Assembly (NCBI RefSeq): GCF_028885415.1
Contig: NZ_CP118527.1
Location: forward strand, 3,534,001 to 3,598,000
DNA length: 64,000 nucleotides
Source of the DNA: Streptomyces coeruleorubidus
Lineage (GTDB): Bacteria > Actinomycetota > Actinomycetes > Streptomycetales > Streptomycetaceae
Direction of reading: 5' to 3'
In this document: in pieces, positions 35,056 through 43,849 of the stretch
Position numbering within the stretch: the stretch's first letter is position 1
How the letters are laid out: the number at the start of each line of letters is the position of its first letter
The notes under the pieces: model-generated
What the model saw: only the letters and a program-made list of their open reading frames with translations
Databases searched by the model: none
What the model was told of the DNA's origin: nothing
Translations under genes and position numbers: made by a program

Positions 35056-35838
35056 TCACCCAGCGAGCAAGGCACGTGCCCACTGTTCTTCGCGCTGTTC
35101 GATGTATTCGGCGTCGCTTCGCCAGGCATCGCCGTGGCCTTCTGCCCAGAGCGTCGCCCATGGCTGGTTGCCTTCGGCCGCTTGGTGGCGCAGGAAGTCG
35201 TGCATGGCACGGGTTCGGCGGCCCAGCAGGGGCACCAGGTCACGCCGCTCGGTCTCCTTGAGCCCGTAAGCGTCGGCGAAGATCCGCAGGCGATCGTCAG
35301 CGTCGGCACGTTGCCAGTGGGGGTGCGCGGACAGTGGGATGAAGCCGTGCATGGCGTAAGCGACATCCCACAGGCGGGTGCCGGGGCCAGCGGTGTCCCA
35401 GTCGATGAAGGCCCACGAGTCCATTCCGTCAGCCACGAGGTTCCACGGGGCCAGGTCCTGATGGGCGATGATGTCAGCTCCCTCGGCAGGGATGAGTACC
35501 TGCCAGCGGGCGTCGGGCGGTGGCGTGAAGCTCTCCACGGCGTCGTGGAAGTCCCTGATCAGACGTGCCACGCGAGCCAACGGCTGCGAGGCTTCCAGCA
35601 GCGCGAATCGGTCGGGCCAGATCACCTCACCTGTCACAAAGGTCAGTACCTCCCGCCCCTGCTCGTCGATGCCAAGGGGGCGAGGAGCCGCCCGGAAGCC
35701 CACATCGTGGAGATGGGTGAGCAGTGCGTGCACTGCTGGAGTCCACGGTCCCGCCGGGCGGCGGACGGTGTCACCGATGCGGACGACGCCGGTGCTGACG
35801 TTCCCGCCGGACAATGGCCGCTCTTCATCGTGCTGCAT
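35056..35838 (-). CDS. Aminoglycoside phosphotransferase (APH) family protein
   Basis: The 260-residue protein has the choline/aminoglycoside kinase fold. The catalytic loop is IIAHQDLAPWNLVADG (Asp and Asn present, with Gln replacing the usual Gly of HGD), and the metal-binding loop is WAFIDWDTAGPGTRLWDVAY. The start at ATG 35838 has no clear ribosome site. Substrates of this family range from aminoglycosides to homoserine and small alcohols; resistance cannot be inferred. It stands alone. Confidence 0.85.
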   Translation of the reverse strand: MQHDEERPLSGGNVSTGVVRIGDTVRRPAGPWTPAVHALLTHLHDVGFRAAPRPLGIDEQGREVLTFVTGEVIWPDRFALLEASQPLARVARLIRDFHDAVESFTPPPDARWQVLIPAEGADIIAHQDLAPWNLVADGMDSWAFIDWDTAGPGTRLWDVAYAMHGFIPLSAHPHWQRADADDRLRIFADAYGLKETERRDLVPLLGRRTRAMHDFLRHQAAEGNQPWATLWAEGHGDAWRSDAEYIEQREEQWARALLAG

Positions 35839-36074
35839 AGCGGCAGTCTGGCCGACCAGCCCTTGCCGATCACCTCGATTACGAGTCAAGGTGACCGGGG
35901 TGACGACGAACGCGGCGCCGCTCACGGAGCGCAGTATGCCGAACCCGGCGCACCCTGCGGTCAAGTGGGACGCTCAAAGCGCGCTCACCACTTCCCCGGT
36001 ACGCCATAGGCTCGGCCTGCGGTTAGGGCAGGACGAACGACCCACTGCACGGCCTTGCCGCCCTGACGGTGCAG

Positions 36075-36335
36075 TCACTCTTCGGACTGCCGCTCGTGTC
36101 GGTGGGTGCCGCGGGCCAGTTCCTGGAGCAGCTCCTGCTCGGTCTTTCCGGTATCCCGGGCCATCTTGCGCAGCAACAGGGCACAGAGGGCCGCCGCCCC
36201 GTCCATGAGGGCCTCGGTCGCCATGGGGTCCTCGCGCCGTCGCTCTGTCACGTAGGCCGTGAGCAGGTCGTTGCCGGAGACGTAGGCGGTCATGAACTCG
36301 ATGCCATTACGAAGACGGTCGTAGTCGCTGGTCAT
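36075..36335 (-). CDS. Hypothetical 86-residue protein
   Basis: An all-helical protein (MTSDYDRLRNGIEFMTAYVS, LLTAYVTERRREDPMATEAL, ALCALLLRKMARDTGKTEQE). No family is recognised. It lies 34 bases downstream of the CGNR regulator gene on the same strand and may be co-transcribed. The start is uncertain, with ATG 36353 as the alternative. Confidence 0.6.
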   Translation of the reverse strand: MTSDYDRLRNGIEFMTAYVSGNDLLTAYVTERRREDPMATEALMDGAAALCALLLRKMARDTGKTEQELLQELARGTHRHERQSEE

Positions 36336-36369
36336 GGTCGAACCGTCCCACATGGATGAAGCGATCGAG

Positions 36370-36972
36370 TCATCGCGAGGTGCTGCGGCGGGCATACGCA
36401 CGCGCCGCGCGGGCGCGGTCGCCGCAGCGGGTGGAGCACCACTGGCGGCGGCCGTGGCGGAGCAGGTAGCGGTTGCAGGGCGGGGAGCCACAGGCGGTGA
36501 GGCGTTCGGCGTCGGGGGAGGTAAGCAGGTCGGCGGCGTCGGCGGCGAGGGTGGCCAGGGCCAGGTCGACGATCGCGGTGGTGGGGTGGGGGGCCGTGCG
36601 GTAGGGGCCGGTCTTGTCGTCCCACCCCAGCAGCGGGGCGGTGGGGACCCGGGTCATCGCGTCGTTGATGGCCGCCACGGCCGCGGGGAGGGCGGGCAGG
36701 CCTTCGGCGCGGGCGGCGAACAGCGATCTGATCTGTTCGCGCAGGGAGCGCAGTTGGGTCGCGCACATCTCCCGCATGCCGGCGTCGACCGGGGCGAGGC
36801 CGCGCTGGGTCAGCCAGTGGTTCGTCTGCGCGGGGGTGCCCAGGAGGTCGATCGTGTGCCCGCCGGGCAGCGCGATCGCGCTGTTGACGAGGGCGAGCGA
36901 GGGGTGCTCCTCCTCGCCCTGCGCGGGCGGCGGGGCGGCCTGGCCGATCACGGGCTCCTGCATACCTCTCAT
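36370..36972 (-). CDS. CGNR zinc-finger/ABATE-domain regulator
   Basis: The 200-residue protein has an N-terminal ABATE domain (LVNSAIALPGGHTIDLLGTP and following helices) and a C-terminal CGNR-type zinc finger: LTACGSPPCNRYLLRHGRRQ then WCSTRCGDRARAARAYA, with four Cys. The motif reads CGSPPC...CSTRC. Such proteins are stress-response transcription factors. It is divergent from the metallo-beta-lactamase-fold gene, and repeats in the shared promoter (36988-37042) are its probable operators. Start at 36972 or 36963. Confidence 0.85.
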   Translation of the reverse strand: MRGMQEPVIGQAAPPPAQGEEEHPSLALVNSAIALPGGHTIDLLGTPAQTNHWLTQRGLAPVDAGMREMCATQLRSLREQIRSLFAARAEGLPALPAAVAAINDAMTRVPTAPLLGWDDKTGPYRTAPHPTTAIVDLALATLAADAADLLTSPDAERLTACGSPPCNRYLLRHGRRQWCSTRCGDRARAARAYARRSTSR

Positions 36973-36987
36973 GGTACGGCTTGCCTG

Positions 36988-37042
36988 TATCCGTGAGAAG
37001 CGGCTACGGTCGTCTCACGGTTCAAACACATCTATCCGTGAG
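36988..37042. promoter_or_regulatory. Repeated operator between CGNR regulator and MBL gene
   Basis: CCGTGAGA (36991-36998) and TCTCACGG (37013-37020) form an inverted repeat, and TATCCGTGAG occurs directly repeated at 36988-36997 and 37033-37042. Three half-sites in a divergent promoter strongly suggest a regulator-binding array, most simply for the CGNR protein. Confidence 0.6.
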
Positions 37043-37051
37043 GTTTCTTTC

Positions 37052-37840
37052 ATGTCTGCGCTTCCCGCGACGACCGCCCCCTTCCCCGTCCGCGTCTTCG
37101 GCGGCCCGACCGCCCTCTTCGAGTACGGCGGCCTGCGCTTCCTGACCGACCCGACCTTCGACGGCCCCGGTGACTTCCCCGCGCCCGCGGTGGTTCTGAC
37201 GAAGACCGCCCCCGCCGCCGGTTCGCCCGCCGAACTCGGCCCCGTCGACGTGGTGCTCCTCTCGCACGACGAGCACGCCGACAACCTCGACACCTCCGGG
37301 CGGGCGCTGCTCGCCGACGTCCCGCTCACCCTCACCACCCCCGGGGGCGGACAGCGCCTCGGCGCGAAGGCCACGGGCCTGGCCGACTGGCAGTCCGTCG
37401 AGCTCGACAGCCCCGACGGCGGCACGGTCACCGTCACGGGCGTGCCCGCCATCCACGGCCCCGGCCCCCGTGAGGAGGTCGAGCCGATAACCGGCGAGGT
37501 CGTCGGGTTCGTCCTGACCGGCGAGGGCCTGCCCACCGTCTACGTCAGCGGCGACAACGCCTCACTGGACGCGGTGAAGGAGGTCGCCGAGCGCTTCGCC
37601 CCGGTGGACACCGCCATCCTGTTCGCCGGCGCACCGCGCTTCGCCGACGTCTTCGACGGAAAGGTCATCGTCCTGGACAGCGCCATGGCCGCCGAGGCCG
37701 CGCGGATCCTCGGCGCCCGCCGCGTGGTCCCCGTCCACTACGACAGCTGGGCCCACTTCACCGAGGGCCATGACGAGCTGGAGGCCGCCTTCACCGCCGC
37801 CGGGCTGGCCGACCGTCTGGACTGGGGCGGACGCGACTGA
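37052..37840 (+). CDS. Metallo-beta-lactamase-fold hydrolase (UlaG-like)
   Basis: The 262-residue protein has the MBL fold. LLSHDEHADNLD carries the HxxHxDN-type motif in the variant form HDEHADN; a late His is in VVPVHYDSWAHF; the ligand Asp and following strands (TVYVSGDNAS, KVIVLDSAMA) are present. The first sequence block, GGPTALFEYGGLRFLTDPTF, is typical of the UlaG/RNase Z-like branch. The substrate is unknown. Likely controlled by the divergent CGNR regulator. Confidence 0.85.
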   Translation: MSALPATTAPFPVRVFGGPTALFEYGGLRFLTDPTFDGPGDFPAPAVVLTKTAPAAGSPAELGPVDVVLLSHDEHADNLDTSGRALLADVPLTLTTPGGGQRLGAKATGLADWQSVELDSPDGGTVTVTGVPAIHGPGPREEVEPITGEVVGFVLTGEGLPTVYVSGDNASLDAVKEVAERFAPVDTAILFAGAPRFADVFDGKVIVLDSAMAAEAARILGARRVVPVHYDSWAHFTEGHDELEAAFTAAGLADRLDWGGRD

Positions 37841-37847
37841 GCTGCCG

Positions 37848-38498
37848 TCACTTCCGCCAGAACAGGTGATGCGTCACCCCGCTCGGACTCGGCACCACAT
37901 CGCAGTGGAAGCGGTCGAACAGCTCCTGCGGTGACTCCCAGAGCCGTGAACCGGATCCGAGCTTCACCCCCGGCGAGACCGCCACGTGCAGCGTGTCGAC
38001 GAGGTCGGCGTCGAGGAACTGCCGGATGACCGTGGCGCCACCGCCGAGTCGGACGTCCTTGCCCTGTGCGGCCTGACGCGCTTGTTCGAGCACCTCGGCC
38101 GGGTCGCCGCCGACGAAGTGGAACGTCGTGTCGGAGAGGGTGAACGAAGGGCGCTCATGGTGGGTCATGACGAACACCGGCGTGTGGAACGGCGGTTCGT
38201 CACCCCACCAGCCCTTCCACTCGTAGTCCTGCCAGGGGCCGCGCTGAGGGCCGAACTTGTTGCGGCCCATGATCTCGGCGCCGATGTTGTTCGTGAAGTC
38301 GCGCGTGAGGTAGTCGTCGAGACCGCGGCTGCCGCCGGGGTCGGTGCGGTTGGGCCAGCTGGCCGTGGCACCGGCCCAGGCGAACATCTGTCCCGGATCG
38401 GCGTGGCCGAAGGGGCGCTCCAGGCTTTGGTGCTCGCCGGCACCGAATCCGTCAGACGAGACGTTGAAGTTCTGCACTCGCAGTAGCTGGTGGTGCAC
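37848..38498 (-). CDS. Dihydrofolate reductase-family (RibD C-terminal-like) protein
   Basis: GTG 38498 follows AGGAGGAGC; 216 residues. It shows the DHFR/RibD-C core: VQNFNVSSDGFGAG at the N-terminus, EIMGRNKFGPQRGPW, PVFVMTHHERPSF, VRLGGGATVIRQFLDADLVD (nucleotide loop) and LHVAVSPGVKLGSGSRLW. The family includes many Streptomyces NAD(P)H reductases with unknown substrates. It is convergent with the MBL gene, only 7 bases apart. Confidence 0.85.
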   Translation of the reverse strand: MHHQLLRVQNFNVSSDGFGAGEHQSLERPFGHADPGQMFAWAGATASWPNRTDPGGSRGLDDYLTRDFTNNIGAEIMGRNKFGPQRGPWQDYEWKGWWGDEPPFHTPVFVMTHHERPSFTLSDTTFHFVGGDPAEVLEQARQAAQGKDVRLGGGATVIRQFLDADLVDTLHVAVSPGVKLGSGSRLWESPQELFDRFHCDVVPSPSGVTHHLFWRK

Positions 38499-38536
38499 GG
38501 CGCTCCTCCTGTGGTGGTCGACGAGGGGTAGACCGC

Positions 38537-38566
38537 CCGGGCCACCGAAACTCATCGGTGGCCCGG
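38537..38566 (-). terminator. Hairpin between cupin and DHFR-family genes
   Basis: Arms CCGGGCCACCGA (38537-38548) and TCGGTGGCCCGG (38555-38566) pair perfectly with the loop AACTCA, downstream of the cupin gene on the minus strand. The neighbouring 38567-38685 holds degenerate repeats of the unit GGCTCATCGGTGGCCCGTCGG and no gene. Confidence 0.6.
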
Positions 38567-38685
38567 CGGTTCTCTGGCTCATCGGTGGTCCGTCGGTTCC
38601 CTTGGCTCACCGGCCCGCCAAGGGTTCCTCCGACCCACCGGCCCGTCGGCTCCCGCAGCCCACCGTCCCGGCCGCTCCCCCCGGC

Positions 38686-39051
38686 TCACCCGGACTGCGC
38701 GACCACGTACTCGATCACCTGCTGGAAGTCCTCACTCGGGGAGAACTCCACGAACTCGCTGTCCTCCAGGGCGACCGGGACGTGGCCCGGGCCCCAGTAG
38801 TACGCCTGGCCCGCCTCGTACTCCTCCTCGCCGGAGGCGGTGCGCATGCTGATGCGGCCCTTCAGCAGATAGCCCCAGTGGGGGCACTGGCACGCGTCGT
38901 CGGGCAGGCCCTTGAGGGCCGGGCCCATGTCCGTGCCCTGGGGCAGGCTGACGTAGCCCACCGACATGCCGCCGCCGATCGGCATGAGGCGCAGTTCCAC
39001 GCCGTTGCCCTCGAGGGCTACGGGTACGTCGTTCCGGGTCGCCGCCGTCAT
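38686..39051 (-). CDS. Cupin-domain protein
   Basis: The 121-residue single-domain cupin contains CQCPHWGYLLKGRISMRTAS (cupin motif 1 region) and YEAGQAYYWGPGHVPVAL (motif 2), and ends with an acidic VEFSPSEDFQQVIEYV segment. Only one of the usual metal His residues is evident in each motif, so metal binding is uncertain. Function is unknown. It is divergent from the ribose operon. Confidence 0.8.
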   Translation of the reverse strand: MTAATRNDVPVALEGNGVELRLMPIGGGMSVGYVSLPQGTDMGPALKGLPDDACQCPHWGYLLKGRISMRTASGEEEYEAGQAYYWGPGHVPVALEDSEFVEFSPSEDFQQVIEYVVAQSG

Positions 39052-39180
39052 GACTCCTCCGCTCCGGCCCCGCCGGGCCTCGCGACAACGGACCTTCTCC
39101 TTCCACCCTGGACCGCCGGGGGGCGGCCCGCGACATCACGATCCGGTCAAGAGGTGTCCTCGGGGTCTTGATTTACCGGC

Positions 39181-39221
39181 GTGTAATCGATTCCATCCAC
39201 CCGTCGGTGTAATCGATTCCA
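39181..39221 (+). promoter_or_regulatory. Twin LacI-type operators of the ribose operon
   Basis: GTGTAATCGATTCCA occurs at 39181-39195 and again at 39207-39221, 26 bases apart (2.5 helical turns). Each contains the palindromic core AATCGATT, typical of LacI-family sites. They lie 54-94 bases before the repressor gene and so should autoregulate the whole operon. Confidence 0.8.
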
Positions 39222-39274
39222 CGAGCGCTTCAGCAAGTGTTCCCACGACTGATCCACAAGGAGGTGGAGCGGCG

Positions 39275-40294
39275 GTGGCCAGCATCAAGGACGTCGCTGC
39301 CGAGGCCGGCGTCTCCGTCGCCACGGTCTCGCGCGTCCTGAACGACCACCCGTCGGTCAGCGCCGACGCACGCACGCGCGTGCTGGCCGCCGTCGAGTCC
39401 CTGGGCTACCGCCCGAACGCCGTCGCCCGCTCCCTGCGCACCGACCAGACCCACACCCTGGGCCTGGTCATCAGCGACGTGCTGAACCCGTACTTCACCG
39501 AACTGGCCCGCTCCGTCGAGGAGGAGGCCCGCGCGCTCGGCTACAGCGTCATCATCGGCAACGCCGACGAGCGGCCCGACCTCCAGGACCACCACGTACG
39601 CAACCTGCTGGACCGGCGGATCGACGGGCTGCTCGTCTCCCCGACGGACGGCGGCTCGCCGCTGATGCTGGACGCCGCGCGGGCGGGGACGCCCATGGTG
39701 TTCGTGGACCGGTGGATCCCGGGCGTGGACGTGCCGGTGGTCCGGGCGGACGGGCGGGCGGCCGTACGGGACCTCGTGGCGCATCTGTACGGGCTCGGGC
39801 ACCGGCGGGTCGCGATCATCGCGGGTCCGGCGGCGACCACGACCGGACGCGAGCGCGTGGAGGTCTTCCGGGAGGCCCTCCAGGAGCACGGGCTCGGCCT
39901 CCCCGAGGCCTACATAGGCCAGGGCGACTTCCAGGCCGAGAGCGGGCGCCGGGTCACCGAGGGGTTCCTCGACCTGGCCGAGCCGCCCGAGGCCGTGTTC
40001 GCGGCCGACAACCTGATGGCGCTCGGCGCGCTGGACGCCGTACGCGCGCGTGGACTGCGGGTTCCCGACGACATCGCGCTGGCCGCGTTCGACGACATCC
40101 GCTGGTTCGTGCACACCGACCCGCCGGTCACCGCCATCGCCCAGCCCACGGACGAACTGGGGCGCGCCGCCGTACGCGCGCTGGTCGACCGCATCGAGGG
40201 CCGGACCCCCGAGTCCGTCACCCTTCCCGCCCGCCTCGTCGTACGCCGCTCGTGCGGCGAGTCCCCCTCCCCAGTGCAAAGGAGCACGACGTGA
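39275..40294 (+). CDS. LacI-family repressor of the ribose operon
   Basis: GTG 39275 follows AAGGAGG; 339 residues. The HTH begins at residue 4 (SIKDVAAEAGVSVATVSRVL), then the hinge helix in YRPNAVARSLRT, followed by a periplasmic-binding-protein-like effector domain (LGLVISDVLNPYFTELARSV, IDGLLVSPTDGGS, RRVAIIAGP, AVFAADNLMALGALDA, DDIALAAFDDIRWF). It is the first gene of the operon and overlaps rbsA by GTGA. Ribose or a derivative is the probable inducer, inferred from the downstream rbs genes. Confidence 0.92.
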   Translation: MASIKDVAAEAGVSVATVSRVLNDHPSVSADARTRVLAAVESLGYRPNAVARSLRTDQTHTLGLVISDVLNPYFTELARSVEEEARALGYSVIIGNADERPDLQDHHVRNLLDRRIDGLLVSPTDGGSPLMLDAARAGTPMVFVDRWIPGVDVPVVRADGRAAVRDLVAHLYGLGHRRVAIIAGPAATTTGRERVEVFREALQEHGLGLPEAYIGQGDFQAESGRRVTEGFLDLAEPPEAVFAADNLMALGALDAVRARGLRVPDDIALAAFDDIRWFVHTDPPVTAIAQPTDELGRAAVRALVDRIEGRTPESVTLPARLVVRRSCGESPSPVQRSTT

Positions 40295-41829
40295 GCAACC
40301 CGGACGAGTTGCTGCGCATCGAGGGCATCCGCAAGACCTTCCCCGGCGTGGTCGCGCTCGACGGCGTCGACTTCGATCTGCGCCGGGGTGAGGTGCACGT
40401 GCTGCTCGGTGAGAACGGCGCGGGCAAGAGCACCCTCATCAAGATGCTCTCCGGTGCCTACACGCCCGACGCCGGGCGGATCCTGGTCGGCGGCGAGGAG
40501 GTGCGCATCCACGGTGCGCAGGACTCCGAGCGGCTCGGGATCGCCACCATCTACCAGGAGTTCAACCTCGTTCCCGACCTGACGGTCGCCGAGAACATCT
40601 TCCTGGGGCGGCAGCCGCGCCGGTTCGGGATGATCGACCGGAAGCGGATGGAGGCCGACGCCGAGGTCCTCCTGGCGCGCGTGGGCGTGCAGGTGTCGCC
40701 GCGCGCGCGGGTCCGCGAACTGGGCATCGCGCGCCTGCAGATGGTCGAGATCGCCAAGGCGCTCAGCCTCGACGCGCGCGTGCTCATCATGGACGAGCCG
40801 ACCGCAGTGCTCACCTCCGAGGAGGTCGAGAAGCTCTTCGGAATCGTGCGCCAGCTGCGCGAGGACGGCGTCGGGATCGTGTTCATCACGCACCACCTGG
40901 AGGAGATCGCCGCCCTCGGTGACCGGGTGACGGTCATCCGGGACGGCACGAGCGTCGGGCAGGTGCCCGCCTCCGCGCCCGAGGAGGAGCTCGTGCGGCT
41001 CATGGTCGGGCGCTCCATCGAGCAGCAGTATCCGCGCGAACGGGCCGATCGCGGCGCCGCGTTGCTGTCCGTGGAGGGACTCACCCGCGACGGCGTCTTC
41101 CACGACGTCAGCTTCGAGGTGCACGCCGGTGAGGTGGTCGGCATCGCCGGGCTCGTCGGCGCCGGCCGGACGGAGGTCGTACGGGCGGTGTTCGGGGCGG
41201 ACCCGTACGACAAGGGGGCCGTGAAGGTCGCCGGGGCCGCCGTCCCCAGGTACGACGTCAACGCGGCGATGACCGCGGGCATCGGGCTCATCCCCGAGGA
41301 CCGCAAGGGCCAGGGTCTGGTGCTGGACGCGTCGGTGGAGGAGAACCTCGGTCTTGTGACGCTGCGGTCGGCCACGCGCGCGGGGCTCGTCGACCTCAAG
41401 GGGCAGCGCGAGGCCGCCGAGCGGATCGCGGGACAGCTCGGTGTGCGGATGGCGGGACTCGGCCAGCACGTGCGGACACTGTCCGGCGGCAACCAGCAGA
41501 AGGTCGTCATCGGCAAGTGGCTGCTCGCCGACACCAAGGTGCTGATCCTCGACGAGCCGACGCGCGGCATCGACGTCGGCGCCAAGGTCGAGATCTACCA
41601 GCTGGTCAACGAACTCACCGCGGCCGGTGCCGCCGTCCTGATGATCTCCAGCGATCTGCCCGAGGTGCTCGGTATGAGCGACCGGGTGCTGGTCATGGCG
41701 CAGGGCCGGATCGCCGGTGAACTCTCCGCCGACGAGGCGACCCAGGACACCGTGATGGCACTCGCCGTCAGCACCCCGACGACCACGACCACGATCACGA
41801 CCGGAACGGAGGCCTCCCGTGGCCACTGA
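40291..41829 (+). CDS. rbsA: Sugar ABC transporter ATPase RbsA
   Basis: The 512-residue protein is a tandem ATPase of the carbohydrate-uptake-2 class. The first domain has a P-loop LLGENGAGKSTLIK and Walker B LIMDEPTAVL. The second has a degenerate P-loop (GLVGAGRTEVV), the signature LSGGNQQKVVIGKWL and LILDEPTRGIDVG. GTG 40291 follows AAAGGAGC and overlaps the repressor stop. It energises the fused permease/binding protein coded next (11-base overlap). Confidence 0.95.
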   Translation: MSNPDELLRIEGIRKTFPGVVALDGVDFDLRRGEVHVLLGENGAGKSTLIKMLSGAYTPDAGRILVGGEEVRIHGAQDSERLGIATIYQEFNLVPDLTVAENIFLGRQPRRFGMIDRKRMEADAEVLLARVGVQVSPRARVRELGIARLQMVEIAKALSLDARVLIMDEPTAVLTSEEVEKLFGIVRQLREDGVGIVFITHHLEEIAALGDRVTVIRDGTSVGQVPASAPEEELVRLMVGRSIEQQYPRERADRGAALLSVEGLTRDGVFHDVSFEVHAGEVVGIAGLVGAGRTEVVRAVFGADPYDKGAVKVAGAAVPRYDVNAAMTAGIGLIPEDRKGQGLVLDASVEENLGLVTLRSATRAGLVDLKGQREAAERIAGQLGVRMAGLGQHVRTLSGGNQQKVVIGKWLLADTKVLILDEPTRGIDVGAKVEIYQLVNELTAAGAAVLMISSDLPEVLGMSDRVLVMAQGRIAGELSADEATQDTVMALAVSTPTTTTTITTGTEASRGH

Positions 41830-43774
41830 CACGCTCAAGAGCACGACGGGCGCGGGTGGCGCCTCGGCCTCGGGCGGCCTGCGCCGTCTCCTGCTCGACA
41901 ACGGCGCGCTCACCGCGCTCATCGTCCTCGTCATCGCGATGTCGGCGCTGTCCGGCGACTTCCTGACGACGGACAACCTCCTGAACGTCGGTGTCCAGGC
42001 GGCCGTCACCGCCATCCTCGCCTTCGGCGTCACCTTCGTGATCGTCTCGGCGGGCATCGACCTGTCGGTCGGCTCGGTCGCCGCGCTGTCGGCCACGGTC
42101 CTGGCGTGGAGCGCCACCTCGGCGGGTGTCCCCGTGTTCCTCGCCGTCCTGCTGGCCATAGCGACCGGTATCGCGTGCGGCCTGGTCAACGGCATCCTGA
42201 TCTCCTACGGCAAGCTGCCGCCGTTCATCGCGACGCTGGCCATGCTGTCGGTGGCCCGCGGTCTGTTGCTGGTGATCTCCGAGGGCTCGCCGATCGCCCT
42301 CCCCGACTCGGTCTCCCGCCTCGGTGACGTGCTCGGCGGCTGGCTGCCGGTGCCGGTGCTCGTCATGGTCGTGATGGGCCTGATCGCCGCCTTCGTGCTC
42401 GGCCGGACGTACATCGGCCGCTCGATGTACGCGATCGGCGGCAACGAGGAGGCCGCGCGGCTGTCCGGCCTGCGCGTGAAGAAGCAGAAGCTCGCCATCT
42501 ACGCCTTCTCGGGCGTCTTCGCCGCCGTCGCCGGTGTCGTGCTCGCCGCCCGGCTGTCCTCCGCGCAGCCGCAGGCCGCCGACGGCTACGAGCTGGACGC
42601 GATCGCCGCGGTCGTCATCGGCGGAGCGTCGCTGGCCGGTGGTACGGGCAAGGCGTCCGGCACGCTGATCGGCGCGCTGATCCTGGCCGTGCTGCGCAAC
42701 GGGCTGAACCTGCTGAACGTGTCGGCGTTCTGGCAGCAGGTCGTCATCGGCGTCGTCATCGCGCTGGCCGTGCTGTTCGACACCGCGCGCCGCAAGGCCG
42801 GGGCGACCCCGGCCGCGGCCGGCACCGGCGGCGACAAGGGCAAGCAGGCGGTGACGTACGCGCTCGCGGCCGTCGTCACCGTCGCGATCGTCGGCGCCAC
42901 GTCGTTCCTGCACAACGGGTCCTCCGCCGCGAGCACCCCGAAGATGGGCCTGTCGCTGTCCACCCTCAACAACCCCTTCTTCGTGCAGATCCGGGCGGGC
43001 GCCCAGGCCGAGGCGAAGAAGCTGGGCGTGGACCTGACCGTCACGGACGCGCAGAACGACGCCTCCCAGCAGGCCAACCAGCTCCAGAACTTCACCACTT
43101 CCGGGCTCGGCGCGATCATCGTCAACCCGGTCGACTCGGACGCGGCGAGCAACTCGGTGAAGGCCGCCGACAAGGCGAAGATCCCGGTCATCGCCGTCGA
43201 CCGCGGCGTCAACAACGCCAGGACGGACACGCTGGTCGCCTCCGACAACGTCACCGGCGGTGAGCTGGCGGCGAAGACCATCGCCGACAAGCTGGGCGGC
43301 AAGGGCAAGATCGTGATCCTGCAGGGCCAGGCGGGCACGTCCGCGGCCCGGGAGCGCGCCGAGGGCTTCGCCAAGGGGCTGAAGGCCTACCCGGGCATCC
43401 AGGTCGTGGCCCAGCAGCCCGCGGACTTCGACCGCACCAAGGGCCTCGACGTGATGTCGAACCTGCTCCAGGCCCACCCGGACGTCCAGGGCGTCATCGC
43501 CGCCAACGACGAGATGGCCCTCGGCGCGATCAAGGCCCTGGGCTCCAAGGCCGGCAAGTCGGTCTCGGTGGTCGGCTTTGACGGCACGCCTGACGGACTG
43601 AAGGCGGTCGAGGGCGGCACGCTGTACGCGTCCGTGGCGCAGCAGCCGTCCCAGCTCGGGAAGATCGCCGTGGACAACGCGCTGAAGGCACTCCAGGGCA
43701 AGAAGGTCGAGGAGACGGTGAAGGTGCCGGTGAAGGTGGTCACGAAGGAGAACGTGGCCGGCTTCAGCGGCTGA
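41819..43774 (+). CDS. Fused ribose ABC permease and substrate-binding protein (RbsC-RbsB)
   Basis: One 651-residue chain joins two normally separate subunits. Residues about 20-325 are an RbsC-type permease (VTFVIVSAGIDLSVGSVAAL, the GGNEEAARLSGLRVKK coupling loop, GGASLAGGTGKASGTLIGA). After a charged linker (about 327-342) a further transmembrane helix (about 345-362) anchors a D-ribose-binding-protein domain starting MGLSLSTLNNPFFVQIRAGA and containing VNPVDSDAASNSVKAA, IPVIAVDRGV, GVIAANDEMALGAIKALG. No frameshift is present and the reading frame is continuous, so it is a true fusion. Start GTG 41819 follows GGAGG. Confidence 0.92.
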   Translation: MATDTLKSTTGAGGASASGGLRRLLLDNGALTALIVLVIAMSALSGDFLTTDNLLNVGVQAAVTAILAFGVTFVIVSAGIDLSVGSVAALSATVLAWSATSAGVPVFLAVLLAIATGIACGLVNGILISYGKLPPFIATLAMLSVARGLLLVISEGSPIALPDSVSRLGDVLGGWLPVPVLVMVVMGLIAAFVLGRTYIGRSMYAIGGNEEAARLSGLRVKKQKLAIYAFSGVFAAVAGVVLAARLSSAQPQAADGYELDAIAAVVIGGASLAGGTGKASGTLIGALILAVLRNGLNLLNVSAFWQQVVIGVVIALAVLFDTARRKAGATPAAAGTGGDKGKQAVTYALAAVVTVAIVGATSFLHNGSSAASTPKMGLSLSTLNNPFFVQIRAGAQAEAKKLGVDLTVTDAQNDASQQANQLQNFTTSGLGAIIVNPVDSDAASNSVKAADKAKIPVIAVDRGVNNARTDTLVASDNVTGGELAAKTIADKLGGKGKIVILQGQAGTSAARERAEGFAKGLKAYPGIQVVAQQPADFDRTKGLDVMSNLLQAHPDVQGVIAANDEMALGAIKALGSKAGKSVSVVGFDGTPDGLKAVEGGTLYASVAQQPSQLGKIAVDNALKALQGKKVEETVKVPVKVVTKENVAGFSG

Positions 43775-43849
43775 CATCGGGGAACGGCGGGCGGTCATCC
43801 ACGGCTGGTGGGGCCGCCCGCCCATGTCACTCATGTGGGGAGACGACTC

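Noticed and set aside
38567..38685. Possible CRISPR or tandem repeat array
   Set aside because: Units are degenerate, of unequal length and without spacers; they look like slippage of GC-rich sequence around a terminator.
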